Of a DNA stretch of 64,000 nucleotides, positions 8,887 to 17,988 are shown piece by piece. The position numbers were made by a program, and so were the translations under genes. This DNA is from Bacteroidetes bacterium UBA5697. Lineage in GTDB: Bacteria; Bacteroidota; Bacteroidia; B-17B0; Aurantibacillaceae. The stretch spans positions 1 through 64,000 of the forward strand of contig DIHL01000038.1 of assembly GCA_002420145.1 (NCBI GenBank), read 5' to 3'. Position 1 is the stretch's first letter. Each line of letters opens with the position of its first letter. A model generated the notes under the pieces. The model did no database searches. It saw only the letters and a program-made list of their open reading frames with translations, and was not told the origin of the DNA.

Positions 8887-11800
8887 TTATGAGTGATGTT
8901 CTTCTTTGTGACCTTCTTCTTTGTGAGCAGGCGCTGCAGCATGAGATCCGTGATGAATAGCTTCCTCTTGATTTCTAACTTTTAATAAGTAAGATACAGT
9001 TGGTTTAACACCTACTTCTTCTAATAAGAAATAGTTTTTATCATCATTTCTCCATGTATTAATTGCAGAAGCTTCATCATTAACGTCACCAAACATGATA
9101 GCGTTAGTAGGACAAGCTTGTTGACATGCTGTTTTGATAGAACCGTCTACGATTGGAGTTTTAGCAGCTTTAGCAACTAATTTACCAGCTTGTAAACGTT
9201 GTTGACACATTGAACATTTTTCCATGACACCACGAGAACGAACTACTACGTCTGGATTTAATACCATACGTCCTAAGTCTTGTTGTGCTGGGTTAATGTC
9301 AGTAAACATATCATTTTCAATGTAGTTGAACCAGTTGAAACGACGAACTTTAAAAGGACAGTTGTTAGCACAGTAACGAGTACCAATACAACGGTTATAT
9401 GTCATCATGTTCAATCCTTCTGTGCTGTGGCTAGTTGCTAATACTGGACAAACAGTTTCGCAAGGGGCGTGGTTACAGTGTTGACACATCATTGGTTGGA
9501 AAGTAACCTTCGGATTTAATGAAGGGTTTTCCATATCTAAATACATTTGCATTGCACCAACATGTTCTTCAGAAGCTTTTTCTTTGTTCATGTCAGATGT
9601 ATAGTAACGATCGATACGTAACCAATGCATTTCACGAGTTCTACTCACTTCAGATTTACCTACTACGTGAACGTTGTTTTCTACAGTACAAGCTACAACA
9701 CAAGCTGCGCAACCAATACAAGAATTCATATCAATCGTCATTCCCCATTTGTGGTTCATGCGAGGATGAGCATCCCATAAATCGATTTCATCAACGTGTT
9801 TTTTACCACCACCATGCATTGGTAACATAGCTGCTGGATTCCAAACTTCTTTCTCTTTAGACTTATATTCGTTTAAAGAAACTTCACGTAATAAATACTC
9901 TTCACGACCCATGATAGTGTGGTGAATTTGAGTAGCTGCAAATTTGTGTTCTTCGTTAGTTTTAGCAACAGAAGCAGATAAACTTACATTTTGTAAAGTA
10001 TCATTTGCAACAGTAACAAATGGATAAGCGTTAACACCAATTCCAAAAGCTACTTTCATTGTTTCTGCTGAACGACCGTAACCAACAGCTAAACCAATAG
10101 TTCCAGCAGTTTGACCTGGTTGAGGATACACAGGAACTTTAATTGTAACGCCATTAACAGTTAAATCAACGATTGAACCGATAATATCTTGACGTTTCAT
10201 TTCATTTAATCCTAAAGATGCAACATCTGCAGGATTCATTGTAATATAGTTATCCCAAGTTACTTTAGAGATAGGATCAGGTAATTCCATTAACCATGGA
10301 TTATTACTTTGATTTCCGTTTCCTAAACCTACTTTTTCATAAATGACTAATTCAAATTGACCACCACCTTTTGCAGAAGTTGCAGAAGCTGCAGCTTTGT
10401 TATAATCCGGAGTTGGTAAAGCAGATGCTACTTCGGTAGTTGCTGCTGCTGCATGATGAGCAGGAGCTTCGTGATGAGCAACTGGAGCAACAACGTGTGC
10501 TGTATCGGCCACTACTTCGTTGATGATTGCTGCTACACCAGCCATTAAAGGCTTACCAGTAGAATCTTTTGCCATTGGAGCAATAACTGCATCTTTTAAA
10601 ACAGATACTTTTAATACACCATCGTGTAAAGTATGTGCCCAGAAAGAAGCGAAATCTAAATATTTACCTTGTTGAGGGAAAATATGATTGTTCCAGTAAC
10701 CTTGTAAGTAAGTTAAATAATCAGCTTTAATACCAGACCATTTTAATAACGTATCTTGTACTTGACGAGTTCCTTCGTAACGAGGAGCTGCAAAGATTTG
10801 GTTAATGGTTGGTTGTTGTAATGAATAGTGACCACGTTTTGGATTTGCATCACCCCAAGACTCTAAGAAGTTATTGTCTGGACAAACGTAATCAGCTAAT
10901 AAAGCAGTTTCATCTAATGTTTGTGAGAAAGAAACTTTTACCGCTGCTTTTTTGTAAGCTGCTTCAAATTTTAAAGATGCAGGCGCTGTGTATACTGGGT
11001 TACAGTTGTAAGTCATTAACGTACCAACTTTACCAGCATTTAAATCAGCTACTAAATCTAAAAATGCTTTATCATCACCTTGTTTTAAATTGTAGTGCAT
11101 TTCTACATCTACAGTTTTTCCATAGTTATCTAACATTTTATTGATACCGTTTACCAATGTTTGGCAACCTTCATCATTAAAACCACAAACTACGATTGAT
11201 TTTCCTTTATTTTCTACTAATTCCTTAGCGGCTTTAGCAATTGCTTTCGCTGCATCAGGATTAGAAACTTTAGCATCAGATACTTTTGAATTTCCAGTTG
11301 CATCAGCTACTTCATTAAATAAAGAAGCAATTACTTTTCCGTATTCAGAAGCTTTAACCATGTAACGCTCATCCGCATTAGCGCCTGTTAAAGATAAGTT
11401 AGCTTCAAAATGATAATGTTTACTCATTTCTAAGTTCTCACGATTAACTTTACGAGTTTTGCTGTATTGATTAGCAAATTCGATAGGGCTTAACCAAGTT
11501 CCTAAGAAATCACAAGCAACACCTACAATAGTTTTTGCTTTAGAGAAATCGTAAGAAGAAACAACTGACTTACCAAATACATTCTTGTTAGCTTTAATTA
11601 AAGCTGCATAAGAAATAGCGTCGTAAGTTACGTGTTTAGTATTTGGATATTTAGCTGTAAATTCAGCAATAACAGCCTTAGTAGAAGGACTGATAATTGT
11701 AGAACTTAAGATAACATTAGTTCCAGAAGTTAAAGACTTAGCCACTGCATCATCTACGTTCTTCCAAGTTGTTGGATTACCTTTAGCTAATGGACCGTTT

Positions 11801-12246
11801 AAACGAGCCCCATCATATAAACTTAATACAGAAGATTGTACACGAGCACTAGTAGCGCCATTGCTTACCTTTGATAAATCGTTTCCTTCAATTTTGATAG
11901 GACGACCTTCGCGAGTTTTAACTAAGACAGATGCATAATCATGCCCATCATAAAATGTGGAAGCATAAAAATTAGCAACACCTGGAGTTACCTCTTCTGG
12001 TTTTACTACGTAAGGAATAGATTTGTTTACAGGTGTTTCGCAAGCTGCTAAAGCAACGGCCGCTGTAGAGAAGCCCATTACTTTTAAGAAATCTCTACGG
12101 CTTGTACCTTTTGAATTTGAGTCATCACCAGTAAGGAATTCTTCCATTGGCAATTGTTCAGCAAACTCGTTGTTTTTGTTTTGTAAAAAGTCTTCGCTGT
12201 TGTTTAGTTCAGGTAAACCTTTCCAGTATTTTTTCGACATAGTCAT
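8887..12246 (-). CDS. actB: Alternative complex III subunit ActB (molybdopterin-fold plus iron-sulfur domains)
   Basis: A 1119-residue fusion. A Tat motif SRRDFLKV (about 49-56) is followed by a hydrophobic stretch ending in LAAC, a possible lipobox with Cys69. A molybdopterin-oxidoreductase-like domain without obvious cofactor ligands follows, then an NrfC-like ferredoxin domain with Cys clusters CIGCAACVVAC, CQHCNHAPCETVC, CIGTRYCANNC and CSMC/CQQACP, able to hold several FeS clusters (one 3Fe-4S and three 4Fe-4S are known for the family). A low-complexity His/Ala linker (AHHEAPAHHAAAA) near residues 590-610 and a His/Glu-rich tail are unusual. The start could be Met1 or Met3 (MTMSKKYW). 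It sits between ActA and ActC. Confidence 0.96.
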   Translation of the reverse strand: MTMSKKYWKGLPELNNSEDFLQNKNNEFAEQLPMEEFLTGDDSNSKGTSRRDFLKVMGFSTAAVALAACETPVNKSIPYVVKPEEVTPGVANFYASTFYDGHDYASVLVKTREGRPIKIEGNDLSKVSNGATSARVQSSVLSLYDGARLNGPLAKGNPTTWKNVDDAVAKSLTSGTNVILSSTIISPSTKAVIAEFTAKYPNTKHVTYDAISYAALIKANKNVFGKSVVSSYDFSKAKTIVGVACDFLGTWLSPIEFANQYSKTRKVNRENLEMSKHYHFEANLSLTGANADERYMVKASEYGKVIASLFNEVADATGNSKVSDAKVSNPDAAKAIAKAAKELVENKGKSIVVCGFNDEGCQTLVNGINKMLDNYGKTVDVEMHYNLKQGDDKAFLDLVADLNAGKVGTLMTYNCNPVYTAPASLKFEAAYKKAAVKVSFSQTLDETALLADYVCPDNNFLESWGDANPKRGHYSLQQPTINQIFAAPRYEGTRQVQDTLLKWSGIKADYLTYLQGYWNNHIFPQQGKYLDFASFWAHTLHDGVLKVSVLKDAVIAPMAKDSTGKPLMAGVAAIINEVVADTAHVVAPVAHHEAPAHHAAAATTEVASALPTPDYNKAAASATSAKGGGQFELVIYEKVGLGNGNQSNNPWLMELPDPISKVTWDNYITMNPADVASLGLNEMKRQDIIGSIVDLTVNGVTIKVPVYPQPGQTAGTIGLAVGYGRSAETMKVAFGIGVNAYPFVTVANDTLQNVSLSASVAKTNEEHKFAATQIHHTIMGREEYLLREVSLNEYKSKEKEVWNPAAMLPMHGGGKKHVDEIDLWDAHPRMNHKWGMTIDMNSCIGCAACVVACTVENNVHVVGKSEVSRTREMHWLRIDRYYTSDMNKEKASEEHVGAMQMYLDMENPSLNPKVTFQPMMCQHCNHAPCETVCPVLATSHSTEGLNMMTYNRCIGTRYCANNCPFKVRRFNWFNYIENDMFTDINPAQQDLGRMVLNPDVVVRSRGVMEKCSMCQQRLQAGKLVAKAAKTPIVDGSIKTACQQACPTNAIMFGDVNDEASAINTWRNDDKNYFLLEEVGVKPTVSYLLKVRNQEEAIHHGSHAAAPAHKEEGHKEEHHS

Positions 12247-12281
12247 CTGTGATATTTCTTGTAATTACCGGTTTCTAACAA

Positions 12282-13556
12282 TTAATAGTGACACTTAGCA
12301 CATTCAAGTCCTCCGATTTTATCAACCGTAAACTTAACGTCATATTGTCCTTTGTATTTCTCTTTTAAAGCTTTGTGTAATCTGTCGTAGTAAGGATTTC
12401 CTTCCATTGCTACTTCAGTTTTTCTGTGACACTCAATACACCATTTCATTGTTAATGGATTCTTTTGTTCAACAGTTGTCATTTTCTTAACATCTCCGTG
12501 GCAAGTTGCACAATCTTGTTTACCAACTACAACGTGTTGAGAGTGGTTAAAGTAAACGTGATCAGGTAAAGTGTGAACTTTAATCCATTTGATTGGATTT
12601 TGAGGATTTGTGTAGTTTCCTGTTTTTGGATCGAAACCAGAAGCTTCATAAATTTTAGCAATTTCTTTTTCTCCGTATTGAGGTCCAGTTTGGATTCCTT
12701 TGTGACAGTTCATACAAACATTTACTGTAGGAATTCCTGCGTGACGAGATTTTTCTACTGAGTTGTGGCAATATTGACAAGCAATCTCATTATCTCCTGC
12801 GTGTAATTTGTGAGAGAATTTAATTGGTTGCTCAGGTAAATAACCTTTTTGAGTTTCCCAATCATAATATACACCTAAATCATAACAAGCATCCCAGCAA
12901 GATTTCATTCCGCTGAAACCAATTAAGATAACAAATACACCAACTAAACGACGGTGACCGCTAATCCATTGTTTTACTTCTTGACCGAAAGTTAATTCTT
13001 CAGTTTCTGCTTTTCCTTCTTTTCTATTGTAAGAGTTTTGTAAAGAGTGACGAACGCTTCTTAATGCTCCTAATACAATAGCTAAAATTGCAATAGCACC
13101 TAATAATAAGTATAAAGGATCGATACCACCTTTTTCTTCTTCAACACCACCGTTATCGCCGGTTCCTGGAGTTTTAGCAACAGATGTTGGAGGGGGAGGA
13201 GGATTTTTAATATAAGCAACTAATGCTTTTAAATCAGCATCAGATAAAAATTCAAACTCGCTCATTGCATCAGTTCCACCATTATCGGCAACTAATTTTT
13301 TTGCGTAAGCATCACCCGACGCAATTACTTTATTATTGTTTTTAATCCAAGCAGTTAACCACTCGTCTTCTGGTTTAGGAACACGACCAGCTACACCAGC
13401 CAAACCTGGACCAGTTAACTTTTGATCGGTTAATGAGTGACAAACGGCACAGTTTTGCTTAAATATTTTAGCACCATCTTGTGCTTTCAATCCAAAGGAG
13501 AAAGCAAAAAATAGAAAAACCGCGCCAAATAAGGATTTTAAAGAGAAATGAGACAT
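12282..13556 (-). CDS. actA: Alternative complex III subunit ActA fused to an N-terminal monohaem cytochrome c
   Basis: The frame is open to 13631, but a proper signal peptide (MSHFSLKSLF then a hydrophobic core ending LKAQ) begins at Met 13556 or at Met 13568, so the start is placed there. A class I cytochrome c domain comes first (CAVCH about 15 residues after signal cleavage, ending near the Pro-rich NPPPPPTS). Next come a transmembrane segment, a second transmembrane segment, and the ActA pentahaem domain with CQYCH, CMNCH, CATCH, CIECH and CAKCH. Six haem c sites in total feed electrons from ActB toward the oxidase. It is the first gene of the operon; a TATTTTTG box lies about 70 bases upstream. 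Confidence 0.94.
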   Translation of the reverse strand: MSHFSLKSLFGAVFLFFAFSFGLKAQDGAKIFKQNCAVCHSLTDQKLTGPGLAGVAGRVPKPEDEWLTAWIKNNNKVIASGDAYAKKLVADNGGTDAMSEFEFLSDADLKALVAYIKNPPPPPTSVAKTPGTGDNGGVEEEKGGIDPLYLLLGAIAILAIVLGALRSVRHSLQNSYNRKEGKAETEELTFGQEVKQWISGHRRLVGVFVILIGFSGMKSCWDACYDLGVYYDWETQKGYLPEQPIKFSHKLHAGDNEIACQYCHNSVEKSRHAGIPTVNVCMNCHKGIQTGPQYGEKEIAKIYEASGFDPKTGNYTNPQNPIKWIKVHTLPDHVYFNHSQHVVVGKQDCATCHGDVKKMTTVEQKNPLTMKWCIECHRKTEVAMEGNPYYDRLHKALKEKYKGQYDVKFTVDKIGGLECAKCHY

Positions 13557-13635
13557 ATTATTATGCATAGAATTATATCTAATTTTGTGTATGTTATGGC
13601 TGTTTAATGACACTTTAATGACAAAAATCACCGTG

Positions 13636-13643
13636 CAAAAATA
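13636..13643 (-). promoter_or_regulatory. Putative -7 box for the act-cox operon
   Basis: On the minus strand this reads TATTTTTG, a match to the Bacteroidota -7 consensus TAnnTTTG. Transcription would start near 13629, downstream of the ATA/Met at 13631, which supports the internal Met as the true ActA start. No convincing -33 TTTG is seen. Confidence 0.4.
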
Positions 13644-13839
13644 ACAGAATGTTATATATCTAGGTAGTATTTTTTAGATTTTATTAACAGTTTGTGTAAT
13701 TTATATTAATTCTAAATAAGGGTGTTTTCGCCTGATTGACTTGCGATAAGAAGAATTGATATACTTTATTATAGACGAAACTATGATTTTAATCATTTAG
13801 CTGTGCTTTTTAGCCGATTAAATCGTTTTTGGAAGTTCG

Positions 13840-14298
13840 TTAAATATCTTCCCAATAATCAATTATTAATCCATCATTTGGACTAATACCAATGGAACGT
13901 TTTTCGATTCCAAAACTGATGATTAAAGCATCGTTTAAAAACTGCTCATCTTCTCTGCTTAATTCAAATGCTTCTATGGTTTCTCCAATCACATCTGTCC
14001 ACATTTTTGTGGTGGAGGCATCAATCGGAATCATTTTAATTTTGTCGCCAAACTCTTGTTTTAATTGAGCTTTTTCTTCTTCGAAATTAAAATCAGAAAT
14101 AACATCAATGCCAGTGCTTTCGTCGTTACAAGTAATAACTAGAGATGATTCATCTGTAAAAACTAATTGCACATTATCTATTAAATCAACCTGTGCATCA
14201 GGATTAAAGCGATTAACCCAAAAATAAATAACCACTTTTTTAAGTGTTTTTCCTTCGGCTGCGGTTAGTAGTTTTAATTGGTGGTCGGTGAAGTGCAT
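13840..14298 (-). CDS. Hypothetical acidic protein
   Basis: A 152-residue, soluble, acidic protein with no signal peptide or membrane segment. It begins MHFTDHQLKLL and alternates short strands with acidic loops (VQLVFTDESSLVITCNDES, SREDEQFLND), suggesting a small alpha/beta fold. I do not recognise the family. It lies 44 bases downstream of the ACMSD-like gene on the same strand, so the two may be cotranscribed, but nothing in it links it to that pathway. Confidence 0.7.
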   Translation of the reverse strand: MHFTDHQLKLLTAAEGKTLKKVVIYFWVNRFNPDAQVDLIDNVQLVFTDESSLVITCNDESTGIDVISDFNFEEEKAQLKQEFGDKIKMIPIDASTTKMWTDVIGETIEAFELSREDEQFLNDALIISFGIEKRSIGISPNDGLIIDYWEDI

Positions 14299-14341
14299 AT
14301 TAGTTTAGAAAGTTGAAAGGTTTAGAAAGTGGAAAAGTTAA

Positions 14342-15331
14342 TTATAAGGAAAGCCAAGCTTTTGCAGCGGTTCCCATAATAATTGTTTTTTCATTATCCG
14401 AAAGTGGAGCTTCGCGAACTAACGTTCCTGGTACTGCTTCTCCTAGTGGAAATGGATAATCAGAGCCTTGCACGACTTTGTCTGCCCCAACTAAATCAAT
14501 AATATATTGTAACATTTTGTGGTCACACACATGTGAATCTACCCAAAATTTACCTAAGTATTTTTTAGGATTAAATTCATTATCAATAGCCACTAAATCA
14601 GGACGGCATTCCCAGCCATGTTCAATACGACTAATAGTTGGCAAGAAAGAACCTCCACCGTGAGCAAAGCAAACTTTTAGTTTTGGAAATTTTTCGAAGA
14701 TACCACCAAATATCATAGAACAAATAGCACGGCTAATTTCGGCAGGCATGCCCACTAACCAAGGTAACCAATATTTGGTCATGTGTTCTTGTCCCATCAT
14801 TTGCCATGGATGAACTAAAATAGCGGCATTGGTTCTTTCGCAAGCTGCCCAAAATTCATGAAATTGTGGTTCACCTAAGTTAATATTATTAACGTTGCTT
14901 CCTATTTGAACACCTTTAAAACCAATACTCATAGCGCGTTCCAATTCTTGAACAGCTAATTTAGTGTCTTGCATTGGCACGGTTGCTAAGCCAATAAATT
15001 TATCAGGATAACGGTTTACGGTTTGTGCTATATCATCGTTTAGAAACTGAGAAATTTCTAAACAGTCGTTGGGTTTAGCATCATAGCTAAACATTACGGG
15101 GATAGTGCAAATGACTTGCATATCTGCTTTATGTTCGGTCATTTCTTTAATGCGAACTTCGGCATCCCAACAATTTTCAACAATTTCTCTAAAGCGTTTA
15201 TCACCCTGCATCATCCAAGCTCTGCCTGGCGCATGATGATCTAACTGAATGAAATTTCCGTAACCAAATTTTTTTGTAAAATCAGGAATGTGTTTTGGAA
15301 TAATATGAGTGTGAGTGTCGATTGTAAACAT
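14342..15331 (-). CDS. Amidohydrolase 2 family protein, ACMSD-like decarboxylase
   Basis: The 329-residue protein fits 2-amino-3-carboxymuconate-6-semialdehyde decarboxylase, a zinc enzyme of the kynurenine / 2-nitrobenzoate pathways. Metal ligands typical of the family are present: DTHTH at residues 5-9, LVHPWQMMG near 170, FAHGGGSFL near 222, and the Asp of QGSDYPFPLG near 290. Length and the HPWxM and AHGGG signatures fit ACMSD better than generic amidohydrolases. No other kynurenine-pathway gene is in the window, so the physiological substrate is inferred. It may share a transcript with the hypothetical gene downstream. Confidence 0.85.
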   Translation of the reverse strand: MFTIDTHTHIIPKHIPDFTKKFGYGNFIQLDHHAPGRAWMMQGDKRFREIVENCWDAEVRIKEMTEHKADMQVICTIPVMFSYDAKPNDCLEISQFLNDDIAQTVNRYPDKFIGLATVPMQDTKLAVQELERAMSIGFKGVQIGSNVNNINLGEPQFHEFWAACERTNAAILVHPWQMMGQEHMTKYWLPWLVGMPAEISRAICSMIFGGIFEKFPKLKVCFAHGGGSFLPTISRIEHGWECRPDLVAIDNEFNPKKYLGKFWVDSHVCDHKMLQYIIDLVGADKVVQGSDYPFPLGEAVPGTLVREAPLSDNEKTIIMGTAAKAWLSL

Positions 15332-15440
15332 GGGAGTAAATTTACTACTTTGAAAAGAAACTAAAGCAATAAATTACTCTCAGAAAACTAAAAATTAAAA
15401 AAAGAAGTTAATGGGATTAGAAAAAGGGTTTCAAATAGTT

Positions 15441-15464
15441 TAACAAAACCTGCTTGTTTTGTTA
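15441..15464 (-). terminator. Weak terminator-like hairpin
   Basis: Nine-base arms taacaaaac (441-449 of 15 kb) and gttttgtta (456-464) with a 6-base loop. It lies 10 bases downstream of the stop of the small secreted protein at 15474; the T run is poor. Confidence 0.4.
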
Positions 15465-15473
15465 TTGATATAA

Positions 15474-15806
15474 CTAGTGTATCACAAATTTTATATCAAT
15501 AGAATTGTAGACAAAGGGTTGAAGTCCCGAAAGGTTTAAGCCTAAAAATTGTTTTTCAAGATCTAATTTTATGTCTTTGTTTTTTGTTTTCGCAAATGCG
15601 GCAATTACTTCGCCCTTCTCATCAACGGCAAAACGGACAGTGATTTTTTGAGATTGATGAGCTTGTTTTAAAGCATAAGGTGTTGTTATAACACTTTGTA
15701 CTTTTTTACTTAAGCTTTGATATAAGGCATTGTCTGAGCCATTGTTTGCTTGTAAGTTTAGAGTAAACCCTAAAATTAAAACCAGAGAAAAAAGAATTGT
15801 TTTCAT
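15474..15806 (-). CDS. Small secreted protein, TonB-C-like fold possible
   Basis: The frame opens at 15839, but a clean signal peptide begins at Met 15806 (MKTILFSLVLILGFTLNLQA), so this start is chosen, giving 110 residues. The mature part, about 90 residues, contains ITVRFAVDEKGEVIAAFA followed by KTKNKDIKLDLEKQFLGL and a final strand (SIDIKFVIH). This strand-turn-helix-strand order recalls the TonB C-terminal fold or related short periplasmic domains, but the YP..A motif is absent. No partner gene is evident. It stands between the ACMSD-like gene and hutU in the same direction. Confidence 0.65.
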   Translation of the reverse strand: MKTILFSLVLILGFTLNLQANNGSDNALYQSLSKKVQSVITTPYALKQAHQSQKITVRFAVDEKGEVIAAFAKTKNKDIKLDLEKQFLGLNLSGLQPFVYNSIDIKFVIH

Positions 15807-15873
15807 ATTAATTTGTTTTTGTATGCATAAGACGCACACAAAAACAAATTAGTTACAGCAGAATAAAAATATT

Positions 15874-17907
15874 TTAAAACAAGTCTTTCAATAAATTGTC
15901 ATCTACCAAATTAGGCATTGTTACTTTTAAATTTGGTGTTCGTTCCATTTCGCGCTTGATAGCAAAATTAGCTTCTTTGTTTCGAGCCCAACTACGGCGT
16001 GCAATACCATTATTTACGTCCCAAAATAACATTGATTTCAAGCGTCTATCAGCGTCTGCACTTCCATCTAATACTAAACCAAAACCACCGTTAATGACTT
16101 CGCCCCAGCCAACGCCGCCGCCATTGTGTAAACTTATCCAAGTAGCACCACGGAAACTATCACCTACAAAATTTTGCACAGCCATATCTGCTGTGTATTT
16201 TGAACCATCGTAAATGTTGGATGTTTCGCGGTAAGGCGAATCTGTTCCGCTGACATCATGATGATCTCTTCCTAACACTACTGGCGCCGAAATTTCTTTA
16301 TTTGCTATAGCCTTATTTATAGCTTCAGCAATTTTCACACGACCTTCGCTATCAGCATATAAAATGCGAGCTTGCGAACCAACCACTAAATTGTTTTTCA
16401 TCGCATCTCTAATCCAAACAATATTATCTTGTAATTGTGGTTTAATTTCTTGCGGAGCTGTTTTATAAATTTCTTCTAAAACTGTTAAGGCAATTTCATC
16501 GGTTTTTTGTAAGTCTTTTGAATCAGCACTTGTGCAAACCCAGCGAAAAGGACCAAAACCATAATCAAAACACATTGGACCTAAAATATCTTGCACATAA
16601 GAATTGTAACGGAAAGTAGCACCAACGTGTCCGCCTTTTAATGCTTTTTCTGTTTTGTAAATATCAGCACCAGCTCTTCCTGCCTCAAGTAAGAAAGCAT
16701 TTCCATAATCAAAGAAATACATGCCTTGACTGGTTAATGTATTAATAGCATTGGCATGACGAACTAACGTTTTTTGAACTTCCTCTTTAAATTTAACAGG
16801 ATTTTCGGCCATCATTTGATTACTTTCTTCCAACGATAATCCTGTAGGGTAATAACCTCCAGCCCAAGGATTGTGAAGTGATGTTTGATCTGAACCAACA
16901 TCTACTTTCATGTTTTCTTTCACAATACGCTCCCATAAATCAACCACATTTCCTTGATAAGCAATTGACACGGCTTCTTTTTTCGCTTGTGCCTCTTTAA
17001 CTCTTGGAATTAATGCATCTAAATTATCAAACACTTCATCAACCCAACCTTGTGAGTGACGAGTATGCACTGCTTTAGGATTAATCTCTGCAGTGATAGA
17101 TACTAAACCAGCGATTTTAGCTGCCTTTGGTTGCGCACCACTCATGCCACCTAAACCACAAGTCACAAATAATTTTCCTATTCTATCTTCTTCTGATTTT
17201 GATACTTTGCGAGCGGCATTCATAACAGTAATACAAGTGCCATGCACAATACCTTGTGGACCAATGTACATAAATGAACCAGCTGTCATTTGTCCGTATT
17301 GAGTAACGCCAAGTGCATTAAACTTTTCCCAATCATCAGGCTTACTGTAATTAGGAATCATCATACCGTTAGTAACAACTACTCGTGGCGCATCTTTATG
17401 AGAAGGGAATAAACCCATAGGATGTCCGCTATATAAAACCAAAGTTTGCTCATCTGTCATGATTGCTAAATACTGCATCGTTAGCAAGTACTGAGCCCAG
17501 TTTTGAAACACAGAGCCGTTTCCACCATAAGTAATTAATTCGTGTGGATGTTGTGCTACTGCATAATCTAAATTATTGCTAAGCATGTGCATGATTGCAG
17601 CTGCTTGAATGCTTTGGTGCGGATACTCGTTTATAGGGCGAGCAAATATTTTATAATCGGGACGAAAGCGGTACATATAAATTCGTCCGTATGTTTTTAG
17701 TTCTTCGGCAAATTCTTTTGCTAAAACAGCATGGTGTTTTGGCTCAAAATAACGTAGAGCGTTTTGAATGGCTAATTTTTTTTCTTCAGAATTTAAAATG
17801 TCTTTGCGTTTGGGCGCATGATTAATAGTGTTTTCGTATGTTTTTGGCTGAGGTAATTCGGAAGGAATGCCTTGCAATATGTGTTGTTGAAATTGTTTTA
17901 ATTCCAT
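15874..17907 (-). CDS. hutU: Urocanate hydratase
   Basis: Converts urocanate to imidazolone propionate in histidine breakdown, using tightly bound NAD+. The 677-residue protein is the long form (the common bacterial enzyme is about 550). Recognisable stretches are TYGGNGSVFQNWAQY, YSGHPMGLFPSHKDAP, GLGGMSGAQPKAA (nucleotide-binding loop), GSDQTSLHNPWAGGYYP and the C-terminal RDHHDVSGTDSPYRET with NGGGVGWGEV, all typical of urocanase. The other hut genes (hutI, hutG/F, a clear hutH) are not adjacent; the only ammonia-lyase in the window lies 42 kb away in the pigment cluster. It diverges from the photolyase gene across an 81-base gap. Confidence 0.95.
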   Translation of the reverse strand: MELKQFQQHILQGIPSELPQPKTYENTINHAPKRKDILNSEEKKLAIQNALRYFEPKHHAVLAKEFAEELKTYGRIYMYRFRPDYKIFARPINEYPHQSIQAAAIMHMLSNNLDYAVAQHPHELITYGGNGSVFQNWAQYLLTMQYLAIMTDEQTLVLYSGHPMGLFPSHKDAPRVVVTNGMMIPNYSKPDDWEKFNALGVTQYGQMTAGSFMYIGPQGIVHGTCITVMNAARKVSKSEEDRIGKLFVTCGLGGMSGAQPKAAKIAGLVSITAEINPKAVHTRHSQGWVDEVFDNLDALIPRVKEAQAKKEAVSIAYQGNVVDLWERIVKENMKVDVGSDQTSLHNPWAGGYYPTGLSLEESNQMMAENPVKFKEEVQKTLVRHANAINTLTSQGMYFFDYGNAFLLEAGRAGADIYKTEKALKGGHVGATFRYNSYVQDILGPMCFDYGFGPFRWVCTSADSKDLQKTDEIALTVLEEIYKTAPQEIKPQLQDNIVWIRDAMKNNLVVGSQARILYADSEGRVKIAEAINKAIANKEISAPVVLGRDHHDVSGTDSPYRETSNIYDGSKYTADMAVQNFVGDSFRGATWISLHNGGGVGWGEVINGGFGLVLDGSADADRRLKSMLFWDVNNGIARRSWARNKEANFAIKREMERTPNLKVTMPNLVDDNLLKDLF

Positions 17908-17988
17908 GGTATAAATACGTTAATTTAGAAGTGCTGAAATTACATGATTTTTTTTAAACTTTTAGCGACATTATTTGTTTAAAATAAT

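Noticed and set aside
9519..9830. Plus-strand open frame of 103 codons opposite actB
   Set aside because: It is the reverse of well-supported coding sequence with FeS motifs and shows no domain or signal.
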